A stretch of 17,492 nt of DNA from Microcaldota archaeon (lineage in GTDB: Archaea > Micrarchaeota > Micrarchaeia > Micrarchaeales > CABMGC01). Within the stretch, counting starts at the first letter, position 1; each line of letters starts with the position of its first letter. Location: positions 1-17,492 of the forward strand of contig JASHUB010000028.1 of NCBI GenBank assembly GCA_030040265.1, read 5' to 3'. Made by a program: the position numbers and the translations under genes. This document shows, piece after piece, positions 1 to 6,733 of this stretch. The notes beneath the pieces were generated by a model, which searched no databases, had not been told where the DNA came from, and saw nothing but the letters and a program-made list of their open reading frames with translations.

Positions 1-1754
1 AGCCCGCTTCTCTCGACGAACTTCGCGACGTTCCACAGCTTGATAGCGAGCTTCGACCCGGCCATGACGTCCTTCTCCTGGAACGAGGCATCGTCGCCTA
101 GCCTCGACAGGCTGGCCCAGTACCTCAGCGGGTCCGCCCCGCTCTTCTCCATTATGTGCGTGGGTTCGATTATGTTGCCCGCCGACTTGTGCATCGGGTT
201 GCCCTTCGGGTCAAGCGCGTGGCCGGATATGAGCGCATCGCTCCATGGCAGCTTGCCCGTATGCAGGTGCGCCTTGACTATGCTGGTGAAGAGCCAGAAG
301 GTGATGATGTCGTGCGCCTGAGGCCTCAGCGACATCGGATATATCTTCTCGTCGTAGCCCTTGCCATCCCACTTTCCGTTCACGAGTGGCGTTGTAGACG
401 AGGTCGCCCACGTGTCCAGGACGTCCTCCTCCGGCACGAATTCAGTCGAATCGCACTTGGCGCACTTGCCCCTCGGCTTATCCTTCAACGGATTGACGGG
501 AAGGTCCTTTTCGTCAGCCAGCTTGACCTCTCCGCACTTCTTGCAGTACCAAACCGGGAAGGGCACACCGTAGAATCGCTGTCGCGATATCGCCCAATCC
601 CATTGCAGGCCATTGACCCAGTTCTCGTACCTCGAGCGCATGTATTCGGGATGCCACTTCAGCTTCTTTCCGTACTCGAGGAACTTGTCCTTCAGGTCGA
701 GGTAGCGGATGTACCACTGCATCTTCACAAGGAACTCGATCTCTGTGCCGCACCTCTCGTGGACGTTGACGTTGTGCTCCAGCTCCTTCTCGCCAACGAC
801 ATAGCCCTTCGCCTTGAGGTCTTCAACTATCTTCTCCCTTGCCTCCTTGATCTTCAGGCCCTTATAGTCACCGTGAACGATCTTGCCGCGCTCGTCTATT
901 ATGAGCTTCAGCGGAAGGTTGTACGCCTTGTACCACTCGATGTCTGTCTGGTCTCCGAACGTGCAGCACATGACGACACCTGTACCCTTCTCTGGGTCGA
1001 CGCGCTGGTCCGCAATCACCTTGACCTCCTGTCCGAAGAGCGGCACATTCACCTTCTTGCCAATCAGCTTCTTTGTCTTAGGGTTGTCTGGATTAACGAA
1101 TATCGCGACGCACGCGGGCAGCAGCTCAGGTCTCGTGGTCGCAACGATCATTTCCTCTGAGAACTTTATGTTCACGAACTTCGACTTGAGCACCTTGTCC
1201 TTCAGTTCCATCTGGGACACTGCTGTCTTGCAGCTCGGGCACCACATGGTAGGGGTCTCCTTCCTGTACGTCCTGTCCATCTCGCAGAGCTTCAGGAACG
1301 AGAGCTGCGATACCCTCTGAACGTTCTTGTCGATAGTCGAGTACGTGTTGGACCAGTCAACCGAGATGCCCACCTTATGCCACGTGTTCCTGTATATCTC
1401 CTCGTACTTCTTCGTCTCGCTCTCAACGAGCTCTACGAAATTCTCCCTGCCGAGCTTCTCAGCTGTGATCTTGTGGTTCTTCTCCACTAGCAGCTCCGTG
1501 GGCAGGCCATTGTTGTCGAACCCGAACGGATAGTAGACGTTGAAGCCCTGCATGCGCTTGTATCTTGCAACAAAGTCTGCCTGCGAGTACGAGAATACAT
1601 GGCCAAGGTGGATTAGGCCGGAGACGGTCGGCGGAGGGGTGTCTATCGCATATATCTTCTTCTTTGATTTGGGGTCATAGGCGTAGACTTTCTCGTCAGC
1701 CCAGAACTTCGCTATGCGTGGCTCTGCCTCCTTAAAATCATACTTATCGAGCAT
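1..1754 (-). CDS. valS: Valyl-tRNA synthetase (3' end beyond window)
   Basis: Class I aminoacyl-tRNA synthetase that charges tRNA-Val in the cytoplasm. The 584 visible residues carry the HIGH-type motif HLGH (49-52), an inserted CP1 editing region (roughly 150-330), a CPSC zinc-knuckle half and a later CKKCG...CAKC pair, the ValRS-typical stretches NGLQWDWAISRQRFYG and DTWATSS, and a KMSKS-equivalent MHKSAGN from residue 521. The KMSKS loop is unusual: the first lysine position is proline and the first serine is histidine, while the catalytic second lysine is kept. The ATG at 1754 gives the normal N-terminus. A TTTTAA box at 1778-1783 lies about 26 bases upstream, so the message may be leaderless; no clear SD sequence is seen. 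The anticodon-binding C-terminus is outside the window. The WDWAISRQRFYG and DTWATSS context favours Val over Ile or Leu. Confidence 0.95.
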   Translation of the reverse strand, partial: MLDKYDFKEAEPRIAKFWADEKVYAYDPKSKKKIYAIDTPPPTVSGLIHLGHVFSYSQADFVARYKRMQGFNVYYPFGFDNNGLPTELLVEKNHKITAEKLGRENFVELVESETKKYEEIYRNTWHKVGISVDWSNTYSTIDKNVQRVSQLSFLKLCEMDRTYRKETPTMWCPSCKTAVSQMELKDKVLKSKFVNIKFSEEMIVATTRPELLPACVAIFVNPDNPKTKKLIGKKVNVPLFGQEVKVIADQRVDPEKGTGVVMCCTFGDQTDIEWYKAYNLPLKLIIDERGKIVHGDYKGLKIKEAREKIVEDLKAKGYVVGEKELEHNVNVHERCGTEIEFLVKMQWYIRYLDLKDKFLEYGKKLKWHPEYMRSRYENWVNGLQWDWAISRQRFYGVPFPVWYCKKCGEVKLADEKDLPVNPLKDKPRGKCAKCDSTEFVPEEDVLDTWATSSTTPLVNGKWDGKGYDEKIYPMSLRPQAHDIITFWLFTSIVKAHLHTGKLPWSDALISGHALDPKGNPMHKSAGNIIEPTHIMEKSGADPLRYWASLSRLGDDASFQEKDVMAGSKLAIKLWNVAKFVERSG

Positions 1755-1777
1755 GAGTGGTATTAAGCAAAGACAAG

Positions 1778-1783
1778 TTAAAA
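1778..1783 (-). promoter_or_regulatory. Possible TATA element for valS
   Basis: On the minus strand this reads TTTTAA in an A/T-rich patch. Its centre lies about 26 bases before the valS ATG, which would make the valS transcript leaderless. It sits in the 43-base gap after the small upstream gene, so valS may have its own promoter as well as read-through. The match is weak and position is the main support. Confidence 0.35.
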
Positions 1784-1797
1784 GTCTTTTCTCTGGA

Positions 1798-2052
1798 TTA
1801 GTAGCCCCTGCCTCTGCTGCTTCTCGCAGCCCTGAGCATGGCCCTTCTCCGGTCTCCGTATGTCCTCTCATTCGATGGCTGGGACTGGGGCGCCGGTCGC
1901 TGCACCAAATAGAATGGAAGCAGCCCCATCGGAAGCGTGCGTTCACCAGACTTCACGTCGACGCTATCGCTGGCCTTCTTCGGAACCATTTTGATAGGGC
2001 CACCAATATCATCGGGTGTGCCTAGAGGAACAGCTTCTCCTGGAGTGCTCAT
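1798..2052 (-). CDS. Small basic-tailed hypothetical protein (84 aa)
   Basis: I do not recognise this protein. It has an acidic/neutral start (MSTPGEAVPLGTPDD), a central hydrophobic patch (MGLLPFYLV) and a strongly basic tail rich in Arg (DRRRAMLRAARSSRGRGY), which could contact nucleic acid, though that is inference. Support for a real gene is the expression signals: a good TATA box (TTTATAAA, 2097-2104), an expected start site near 2075, and an SD-like GGTGA at 2063-2067, ten bases before the ATG. It lies 43 bases upstream of valS in the same direction and could share its transcript. There is no competing gene on the other strand. It could still be a chance ORF between divergent promoters. 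Confidence 0.5.
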   Translation of the reverse strand: MSTPGEAVPLGTPDDIGGPIKMVPKKASDSVDVKSGERTLPMGLLPFYLVQRPAPQSQPSNERTYGDRRRAMLRAARSSRGRGY

Positions 2053-2096
2053 CGGGTCGCCTTCACCTTACTGTGCTTAAACCTACCACGCCTCAG

Positions 2097-2104
2097 TTTA
2101 TAAA
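2097..2104 (-). promoter_or_regulatory. TATA box for the 84-aa gene (and possibly valS)
   Basis: TTTATAAA is palindromic, so it reads the same on both strands. On the minus strand it predicts initiation near 2075 and a leader of about 23 bases containing GGTGA. The plus-strand M23 gene has its own separate element 48 bases away. Confidence 0.6.
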
Positions 2105-2144
2105 CCTTTCTAAGAACCGGAAGTGCGGCAGGGCAAAAGTTAGG

Positions 2145-2152
2145 TTTAAAAT
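2145..2152 (+). promoter_or_regulatory. TATA box for the M23 peptidase gene
   Basis: TTTAAAAT is centred about 29 bases before the GTG at 2177. The predicted start site falls within a few bases of the start codon, which points to a leaderless or nearly leaderless transcript, in line with the lack of a convincing SD. Confidence 0.55.
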
Positions 2153-2176
2153 AGCAGGAAAGACACCGGTTTAATC

Positions 2177-2821
2177 GTGAAAAGGCTCGTAAAACCAGGT
2201 CCGGATCTTGTAAGTCCTGCGTTCATGGCGAAGGCGCAGGAGGTCCTAGCCGCGCGGCTGGTCAGCCCTCCACAGGTAGACCGCTTCTCCAGGAACTTGT
2301 ACAGCGTACCTGTAGCTGCAAGGAAGGTCACCGCCGTAGCCCACGACAGGTCGCCAGCGCATGTCGGCGGCCTCGCAAGAAGCATCGACTTCTACGTGCC
2401 CGAGGGAACCATCGTCTACGCAGCGGAAGCTGGGAGGGCGGTGTATGTCAGGGACTCGAACAAGGCGCACGGCATAGACATAACGTTCTGGGACCGTGGC
2501 AACATGATAGCGATCGAGCATCCGAGAGGCGAGCTCACCGATTACGAGCACCTCTCTTCCGGCAGCGCAATGGTGCATGTCGGGGACCGCGTGTATCGGG
2601 GGCAGGCGATAGCCCTTAGCGGAAACACCGGCTTCACCGAGCATCCGCACCTGCACTTCTCCGTCCTCAGGACCGTTGCGGGCCGGATACGGGACCTAGA
2701 CGACTACTCATCGCTTTTCAGCGTCAGGGCAAGGTTCAAAGACTTTCCAGACGTCTATAACCCCGAGAACTATGCGGACGTTCTACGTAGTGCACGGCGT
2801 GGTCCAGGGCGTGGGGTATAG
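2177..2821 (+). CDS. M23-family (LytM-like) metallopeptidase domain protein
   Basis: 214 residues. The fold is recognised from the M23 core at about 62-161: His62 and Asp71 (HVGG...SIDF), the GTIVYAAEAGRAV strand, YEHL with His125, GDRVYRGQAIALSGNTG, and HPHLHF with His158 and His160. In characterised M23 enzymes these positions bind zinc and catalyse cleavage of glycine-containing peptide bonds in peptidoglycan, so the active site looks complete. No signal peptide or membrane segment is visible, so as read the protein would be cytoplasmic, which is odd for this family. The start is GTG, supported by the leaderless promoter spacing. Its last 50 bases overlap the acylphosphatase gene. The substrate is unknown: archaea lack murein, so it may act on a bacterial neighbour, on pseudomurein-like or protein targets, or have another role. 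Confidence 0.82.
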   Translation: MKRLVKPGPDLVSPAFMAKAQEVLAARLVSPPQVDRFSRNLYSVPVAARKVTAVAHDRSPAHVGGLARSIDFYVPEGTIVYAAEAGRAVYVRDSNKAHGIDITFWDRGNMIAIEHPRGELTDYEHLSSGSAMVHVGDRVYRGQAIALSGNTGFTEHPHLHFSVLRTVAGRIRDLDDYSSLFSVRARFKDFPDVYNPENYADVLRSARRGPGRGV

Positions 2822-3065
2822 AGCGTTCGTGCGCTCGGTCGCGAAGCGCCTCGGCATAACGGGCATGGTCAGGAACGCACGTGATGGAAGTGTTCATGTC
2901 CTAGCTGAAGGGAACGACCTCGCCGTTTTCGAGAAGGAGATAAACGTCAGCACGAGGTACGGCCCGCAGGTGTTCAACATCGAGAAGCATCCCGACGGCG
3001 ACGCCAAATTCCCGAAAGGCCTGAAGAGGTACCACGATTTCGTCGAAGAGGCGACAGTCGACTGA
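2772..3065 (+). CDS. acyP: Acylphosphatase
   Basis: 97-residue enzyme of the ferredoxin-like acylphosphatase family, which hydrolyses acyl phosphates such as acetyl phosphate and carbamoyl phosphate. The signature VVQGVGYRAFVR (residues 10-21) contains the catalytic arginine, and GMVRNARDGSVHVLAEG holds the catalytic asparagine. Length is normal for the family (about 90-100). The ATG at 2772 is needed to keep the first beta strand (TFYVVHG), so the 50-base overlap with the upstream M23 gene appears real; both are probably on one transcript. The C-terminus (KGLKRYHDFVEEATVD) is slightly longer and more acidic than usual. Its stop codon directly abuts the stop of the convergent beta-CASP gene. 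Confidence 0.93.
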   Translation: MRTFYVVHGVVQGVGYRAFVRSVAKRLGITGMVRNARDGSVHVLAEGNDLAVFEKEINVSTRYGPQVFNIEKHPDGDAKFPKGLKRYHDFVEEATVD

Positions 3066-4373
3066 TCAGATGTCGAAGCTCTCCGAGAGCCTCGGCGTGA
3101 ACACCTTGTACCTGTTGCCCCACGCCGTTTTGAGGTCATCCATCTTCTCCGGCTCTCCGTGGACCAGGAATATCTGCTTCAGTCCGGCTATCCTCTTGGG
3201 TATCAGCTCAAGCTGCTTCCTGTCTGCGTGCGCCGACATGTGGAACGTCTCGACCTTCAACGCGATCTTGACCTTCCTCTTGTCTATGACCAGCTCCTTG
3301 TCCCCGTCCTGCAGCTGCCTGCCCCTTGTCCCGTCAGGCTGGTAGCCTATCAGTATGAGCTTGTTCGCGCTGTTGCCCGCCCATCTTGTGAGGTAGTACA
3401 GCACCGGCCCTCCGGTCACCATCCCGCTTGTCGTGACAACTATGCAGCTCTCGTCGCTCTTGGCGATCTTGCCGCGCATGTCCTTCCCCTCTATCGGGGT
3501 GAAGTTGGGACTCTTGAAGGGGTCCTCATCGCTCATGAGTATGCGCATCTGCAGCTCCCTCCTGCAGAATATCACGTTGTGCCTGTGGATCTTCATCGTC
3601 TTGTTTATCATGCCGTCCACGTAAACGGGCACCTTTGGTATGAGCCCGGACTTGATGTAGTCGTCGAGGAACAGCAGCACCTCCTGCGCCCTTCCGACAG
3701 CGAAGCTCGGTATTATCACCTTGCCTCCCTGCGTTATGGTCTCCTTTATGCTCTTCAGGAAGAGCGGTGCCTGCTCCTTCTCGTTCGCCTTTATGTCCGT
3801 CTTCGCTCCGTACGTAGATTCCGTTATGAGCGTGTCGGCCCTCAGGCCCTCGAGGTCCGCGCCGTCAAGCAGCCTGGTGTTGGTCAGGTTTATGTCGCCG
3901 GTGTACACCAGCGTCCTCCTCCCATCCGTCACTTTCGTCACTGCGCTGCCGACTATGTGGCCCGCTGAGATGAACTCGCACCTCAGGTCCTTTATGCGGA
4001 ACTCCTTCTTGTAGTCGATTATCTTGAAGTGCTTCGCGAGCGAGTCGAGCCCCTCCTTGGTCACGTCCTTGGGGTTGACCAGGTGCATGTAATCGGCGAT
4101 GAGCACGGCCATGAGCTCCATGGTCGGCTTCGTCGTGTAGACATATCCCTTGTAACCCATCGAGTAGATGTGCGGCAGATAGGCGCAATGGTCTATGTGC
4201 GCGTGCGATATGATTATCGCGTCTATGCTCTTGAGGTCCTTGTCCTCTATGCGAGGCGCGTCGTTGTCCTCCGGCTTGACGCCGGCGTCAAGTAGTATCT
4301 TTGTCTTTCCTGTGCTTACCATGATGCAGCTCCTTCCTACCTCCTGTGCTGCTCCGTAGAATGTCAATTTCAA
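3066..4373 (-). CDS. Beta-CASP metallo-beta-lactamase RNase (aCPSF2-like)
   Basis: 435 residues. The N-terminal metallo-beta-lactamase domain shows HAHIDH (57-62), a third-motif His (SAGH, 139) and YTGD (160). The beta-CASP part shows ESTYG (185-189, motif A), IIPSFAVGRAQE, AHAD with His382 (motif B) and LVHGEPE with His405 (motif C), ending in a C-terminal MBL segment. This is the archaeal CPSF73-like nuclease family, acting as endonuclease and/or 5'-3' exonuclease in RNA maturation or decay. The N-terminal KH domains that define aCPSF1/FttA, the termination factor, are absent, so the aCPSF2-type is the better fit. The start is TTG at 4373, chosen because an SD (GGTG, 4380-4383) lies six bases upstream and the fold begins at once (KLTFYGAAQEVG). 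It is last in the minus-strand series but has its own TATA-like region. Confidence 0.92.
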   Translation of the reverse strand: MKLTFYGAAQEVGRSCIMVSTGKTKILLDAGVKPEDNDAPRIEDKDLKSIDAIIISHAHIDHCAYLPHIYSMGYKGYVYTTKPTMELMAVLIADYMHLVNPKDVTKEGLDSLAKHFKIIDYKKEFRIKDLRCEFISAGHIVGSAVTKVTDGRRTLVYTGDINLTNTRLLDGADLEGLRADTLITESTYGAKTDIKANEKEQAPLFLKSIKETITQGGKVIIPSFAVGRAQEVLLFLDDYIKSGLIPKVPVYVDGMINKTMKIHRHNVIFCRRELQMRILMSDEDPFKSPNFTPIEGKDMRGKIAKSDESCIVVTTSGMVTGGPVLYYLTRWAGNSANKLILIGYQPDGTRGRQLQDGDKELVIDKRKVKIALKVETFHMSAHADRKQLELIPKRIAGLKQIFLVHGEPEKMDDLKTAWGNRYKVFTPRLSESFDI

Positions 4374-4406
4374 TTCTTACACCTTGTTTATACTATACAC
4401 TATATG

Positions 4407-4413
4407 TTTTATA
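4407..4413 (-). promoter_or_regulatory. TATA-like region for the beta-CASP RNase gene
   Basis: The minus strand reads TATAAAA here, inside an A/T-rich stretch (4387-4413) with further TATA-like steps. Initiation near 4385 would leave a short leader carrying the GGTG at 4380-4383 ahead of the TTG start. The 67-base gap to the upstream coiled-coil gene holds nothing else visible. Confidence 0.5.
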
Positions 4414-4440
4414 CTCTGCGTATCTTCGATGCTGTAGGCA

Positions 4441-5121
4441 TCAATCCTTTCCTGTGTCCTGGTCTCCATTCTTCTTATCCTTTATTACCGCTATGTCGGC
4501 GAGGCTTATCTCGACAGGCTGCGGCTCCTGCATTGGCCGCCTCTCCTTCCTGATCGGCCTCCTCGTCATGCCGGTCAGCCTCCTGAGCTTCGAGTACAGA
4601 TCGTCGAGCTTCTTGTCCTGCTCCGCTATCAGCTTCTCCTGCTCCTCAGCCTTCTTCCTCGACTCCTCTATGTCCTTCTCTATGAGCTCCGCCTTCTTCC
4701 TCATCCTGTATCCCTTGAGCGCCTCGTGCAGCTCCTCGTCGACCTCCTTTATCTTCCTGACAAGGTCCTTCTCGGCGCCAAGCGTCGATGCCTCCGTCGC
4801 GATCCTGAACTCAAGCTTCTCCTTGAGCCTTCTCAAGTATCCTATGTTCTTCGTCTTCTTCGGAGGCTCCATAGTCAGGAGCTTGGCGATCGCCTGCTGC
4901 TCCGCCTGCTTGTATGCGATCCTCCTCCTGGCCCTCTTGATCTCGTCTATAATGCCCGTCCTCTTCTTCCTCTCGGCCTCGATGTCCTTCCGTATCTGGT
5001 CTATCTCAAGGTCTTTTGGACTCTTAGGAACAGCGTTCTCGGGTGCCGCGTCAGGGGCCTTGGCCGCCGCCGCGCCATTCTGCTGTGCTTCTTGCTTCTC
5101 CGTCTTCCCTTCCTCGTTCAG
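4441..5121 (-). CDS. Archaeal coiled-coil protein, COG1340-like, with uncertain non-AUG start
   Basis: A Lys/Glu/Arg-rich, mostly helical protein of up to 226 residues. It has a low-complexity Ala/Pro-rich lead-in, then heptad-like coiled coil from DLEIDQIRKDIEAERKK onwards, a central LRRLKEKLEFRIATEAST...AEKDLVRKIKEVDEEL that resembles the archaeal coiled-coil family COG1340 from memory, more coiled coil (IEESRKKAEEQEKLIAEQDKK), and a charged tail. The reading frame is open up to the end of the glycosyltransferase gene, but there is no ATG, GTG or TTG before the ATG at 4872, which would remove 83 coding-like residues and has no SD. I give the CTG at 5119-5121, which overlaps the upstream TGA, as the most upstream plausible start. 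A frameshift or sequence error is an alternative. It probably shares a transcript with the ribosomal protein genes upstream. Confidence 0.7.
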   Translation of the reverse strand: MNEEGKTEKQEAQQNGAAAAKAPDAAPENAVPKSPKDLEIDQIRKDIEAERKKRTGIIDEIKRARRRIAYKQAEQQAIAKLLTMEPPKKTKNIGYLRRLKEKLEFRIATEASTLGAEKDLVRKIKEVDEELHEALKGYRMRKKAELIEKDIEESRKKAEEQEKLIAEQDKKLDDLYSKLRRLTGMTRRPIRKERRPMQEPQPVEISLADIAVIKDKKNGDQDTGKD

Positions 5122-6293
5122 TGCATCGCCTTCTCTGTCAAGACTAGATTGTAAATGTCAAGTAGTTTGTCCGTTACGTTCTCCAGTGAGAATTCTTTGG
5201 CAGTGTTTACTGCCTGTTGTTTATATGATTCCGTGTTATTTAAAACCTTTTCTATCTTGCGCGCACACGCGATATAATCGCCCGGTGCGAACTTTTCGCC
5301 GTTCTTGCCGTTCTTTATCAGGTCCTTGAGCGCGAGGAAGTCCGCACCAACGACCGGCTTGCCGCACGCCATGGCCTCCAGCGCCACTATCCCGTGCGTC
5401 TCGAAAGTCGATGGCATGCAGAACGCGTCGGACGCGGCGTAGAGGTTCGGCAGCACCTCCTGCTCAACGAATCCCGTGAAGTGCACGTTCCTGCTTATCC
5501 CGAGGCGCCTGGCCATGTCGCGGTAGCGCTCCGCGGCGGGTCCGGTTCCGCCGACGACAAACTGGACCTGGTCGTCCTTCTTAGCGACGACCTTCGCGGC
5601 CCTGAGCATGGTCTCGAGCTTCTTCTCGCGGCTCAGCCTGCCCAGGCACAGCACCATCCTGTCGCCCTTGTCTATTCCGAGCTCCCTCCTGATGCCGTTG
5701 CCGCCGACCCTCGGGTTGAACGCCTTCAGGTCGACGCTGTTCGGCAGTATGGTGAGATTGCCGACGCCTCCGCGCTTCAGCATCCTTGCTATGGGCTCGG
5801 ACGGCACGGTCGTTGCATCGCAGCGCCTGTAGAAGAACTTGGCGTACTCCCACAGGTACTTTGACGCGAACTTCCTGAAGCGCTTCCCTCCGGGATAGTA
5901 CTCGCGTATCACCTCCTTGTTGTTTATTATGGTGTGGAACGAGCCCACTATCGGATACTTCTGGAGCTTCGCGGCGACCAGGCCTGCGAAGCCCATCATG
6001 AACGGCGTGTGGGCGTGTATCAGGTCGACGTCCAGGTCCTTGAGCCGCGTAACGGACTTGTACGGCATCACCGCCATCTTGTACTGCGGGTAGCTCTTGA
6101 GCCTGACGCCAGTGGTTATGAACGTCTTCCTGTTTGCGTACCTCCTCTTCGCCGCGTTGTCTCCGCTGGCGTATATGTATACCTTGTGTCCCCTCCGCTC
6201 GAGCTCCCTCCTGAAGTTGAGCATCGATGTGACGACCCCGTCAACCGCGGGGAGGTACGTGTCAGAGTAGAACGCTATCCTCAACGCATCCAT
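5118..6293 (-). CDS. GT4-family glycosyltransferase
   Basis: 391 residues from the ATG at 6293 (a GTG at 6302 would add three). Two Rossmann-like halves of the GT-B fold are visible. The N-terminal half has RIAFYSDTYLPAVDGVV and LIHAHTPFMMG; the C-terminal half has LCLGRLSREKKLE (215-227), VVGGTGP and the retaining EX7E motif with E298 and E306 (FETHGIVALEAMACGKPVV). This is typical of GT4 enzymes that move a sugar from a nucleotide donor to a lipid or glycan; the DTYLPAVDGVV opening resembles diacylglycerol/lipid glucosyltransferases and related mannosyltransferases. No transmembrane segment is seen, so it likely acts at the inner membrane face. It follows uL15 by 37 bases with no promoter of its own visible and no strong SD, and its stop overlaps the proposed start of the coiled-coil gene. 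Donor and acceptor cannot be told from sequence. Confidence 0.92.
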   Translation of the reverse strand: MDALRIAFYSDTYLPAVDGVVTSMLNFRRELERRGHKVYIYASGDNAAKRRYANRKTFITTGVRLKSYPQYKMAVMPYKSVTRLKDLDVDLIHAHTPFMMGFAGLVAAKLQKYPIVGSFHTIINNKEVIREYYPGGKRFRKFASKYLWEYAKFFYRRCDATTVPSEPIARMLKRGGVGNLTILPNSVDLKAFNPRVGGNGIRRELGIDKGDRMVLCLGRLSREKKLETMLRAAKVVAKKDDQVQFVVGGTGPAAERYRDMARRLGISRNVHFTGFVEQEVLPNLYAASDAFCMPSTFETHGIVALEAMACGKPVVGADFLALKDLIKNGKNGEKFAPGDYIACARKIEKVLNNTESYKQQAVNTAKEFSLENVTDKLLDIYNLVLTEKAMH

Positions 6294-6330
6294 AATGAGC
6301 ACTGCAATGTATGCTAGGAAAACAAGGCTT

Positions 6331-6729
6331 TTAGAGCTTTATCGCCTCTCCGCCGGCCTGCTTTATCTTCTCCATCGCCTTCTTTGAGAATCCAGCCGCC
6401 TTGATTATCGCCGGCTTTCTGAGCATCCCATCGCTGAGGACCTTGTAGCCGCGCAGCTCTATGGTCGGCTTCGCGTCCTTCGCCTCCTCGGCCCTCTTGG
6501 AGAGCACGTCTAGGTCTATCTCCTTCAGGTTGACGTGCTCCCACTGCGTGAATCCCTTTGATCGTATCCTTTCCTTCTCGTACTTAACTATGTGCGTCCA
6601 GTTGTGCTTCCTTCCGCCGAGTCCGACGCCTCCGCGCTCTCCTGCGCCCCTGGCGTTCTTTATGTTGCCTACGCCCCATCTCCTCGTCCCGAGGTACTTC
6701 CTGCCCTTCTTCTTGATTCTTATGACCAT
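6331..6729 (-). CDS. rpl15: Large-subunit ribosomal protein uL15
   Basis: 132 residues. The glycine-rich basic N-terminus (GRKYLGTRRWGVGNIKNARGAGERGG, a fragment of residues 9-34) is the RNA-threading part of uL15, and the C-terminal PTIELRGYKVLSDGMLRKPAIIKAAGFSKKAMEKIKQAGG is the family's globular end with the archaeal/eukaryotic 'GxGxL' style. Length is normal for archaea. It starts four bases after the uL30 stop, so the two are co-translated. In most archaea secY follows; here a glycosyltransferase gene does. Confidence 0.96.
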   Translation of the reverse strand: MVIRIKKKGRKYLGTRRWGVGNIKNARGAGERGGVGLGGRKHNWTHIVKYEKERIRSKGFTQWEHVNLKEIDLDVLSKRAEEAKDAKPTIELRGYKVLSDGMLRKPAIIKAAGFSKKAMEKIKQAGGEAIKL

Positions 6730-6733
6730 GATA

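Noticed and set aside
156..1160. Long plus-strand open frame (334 codons) opposite valS
   Set aside because: It is antisense to a clear ValRS coding region; the long frame results from GC-rich codons on the other strand. The product has no recognisable domain.
4346..5329. Plus-strand frame of 327 codons, Ser/Phe/Leu-rich and membrane-like
   Set aside because: It is the complement of Lys/Glu-rich coiled-coil codons, which read as Ser/Phe/Leu on the other strand. It also crosses the beta-CASP promoter.
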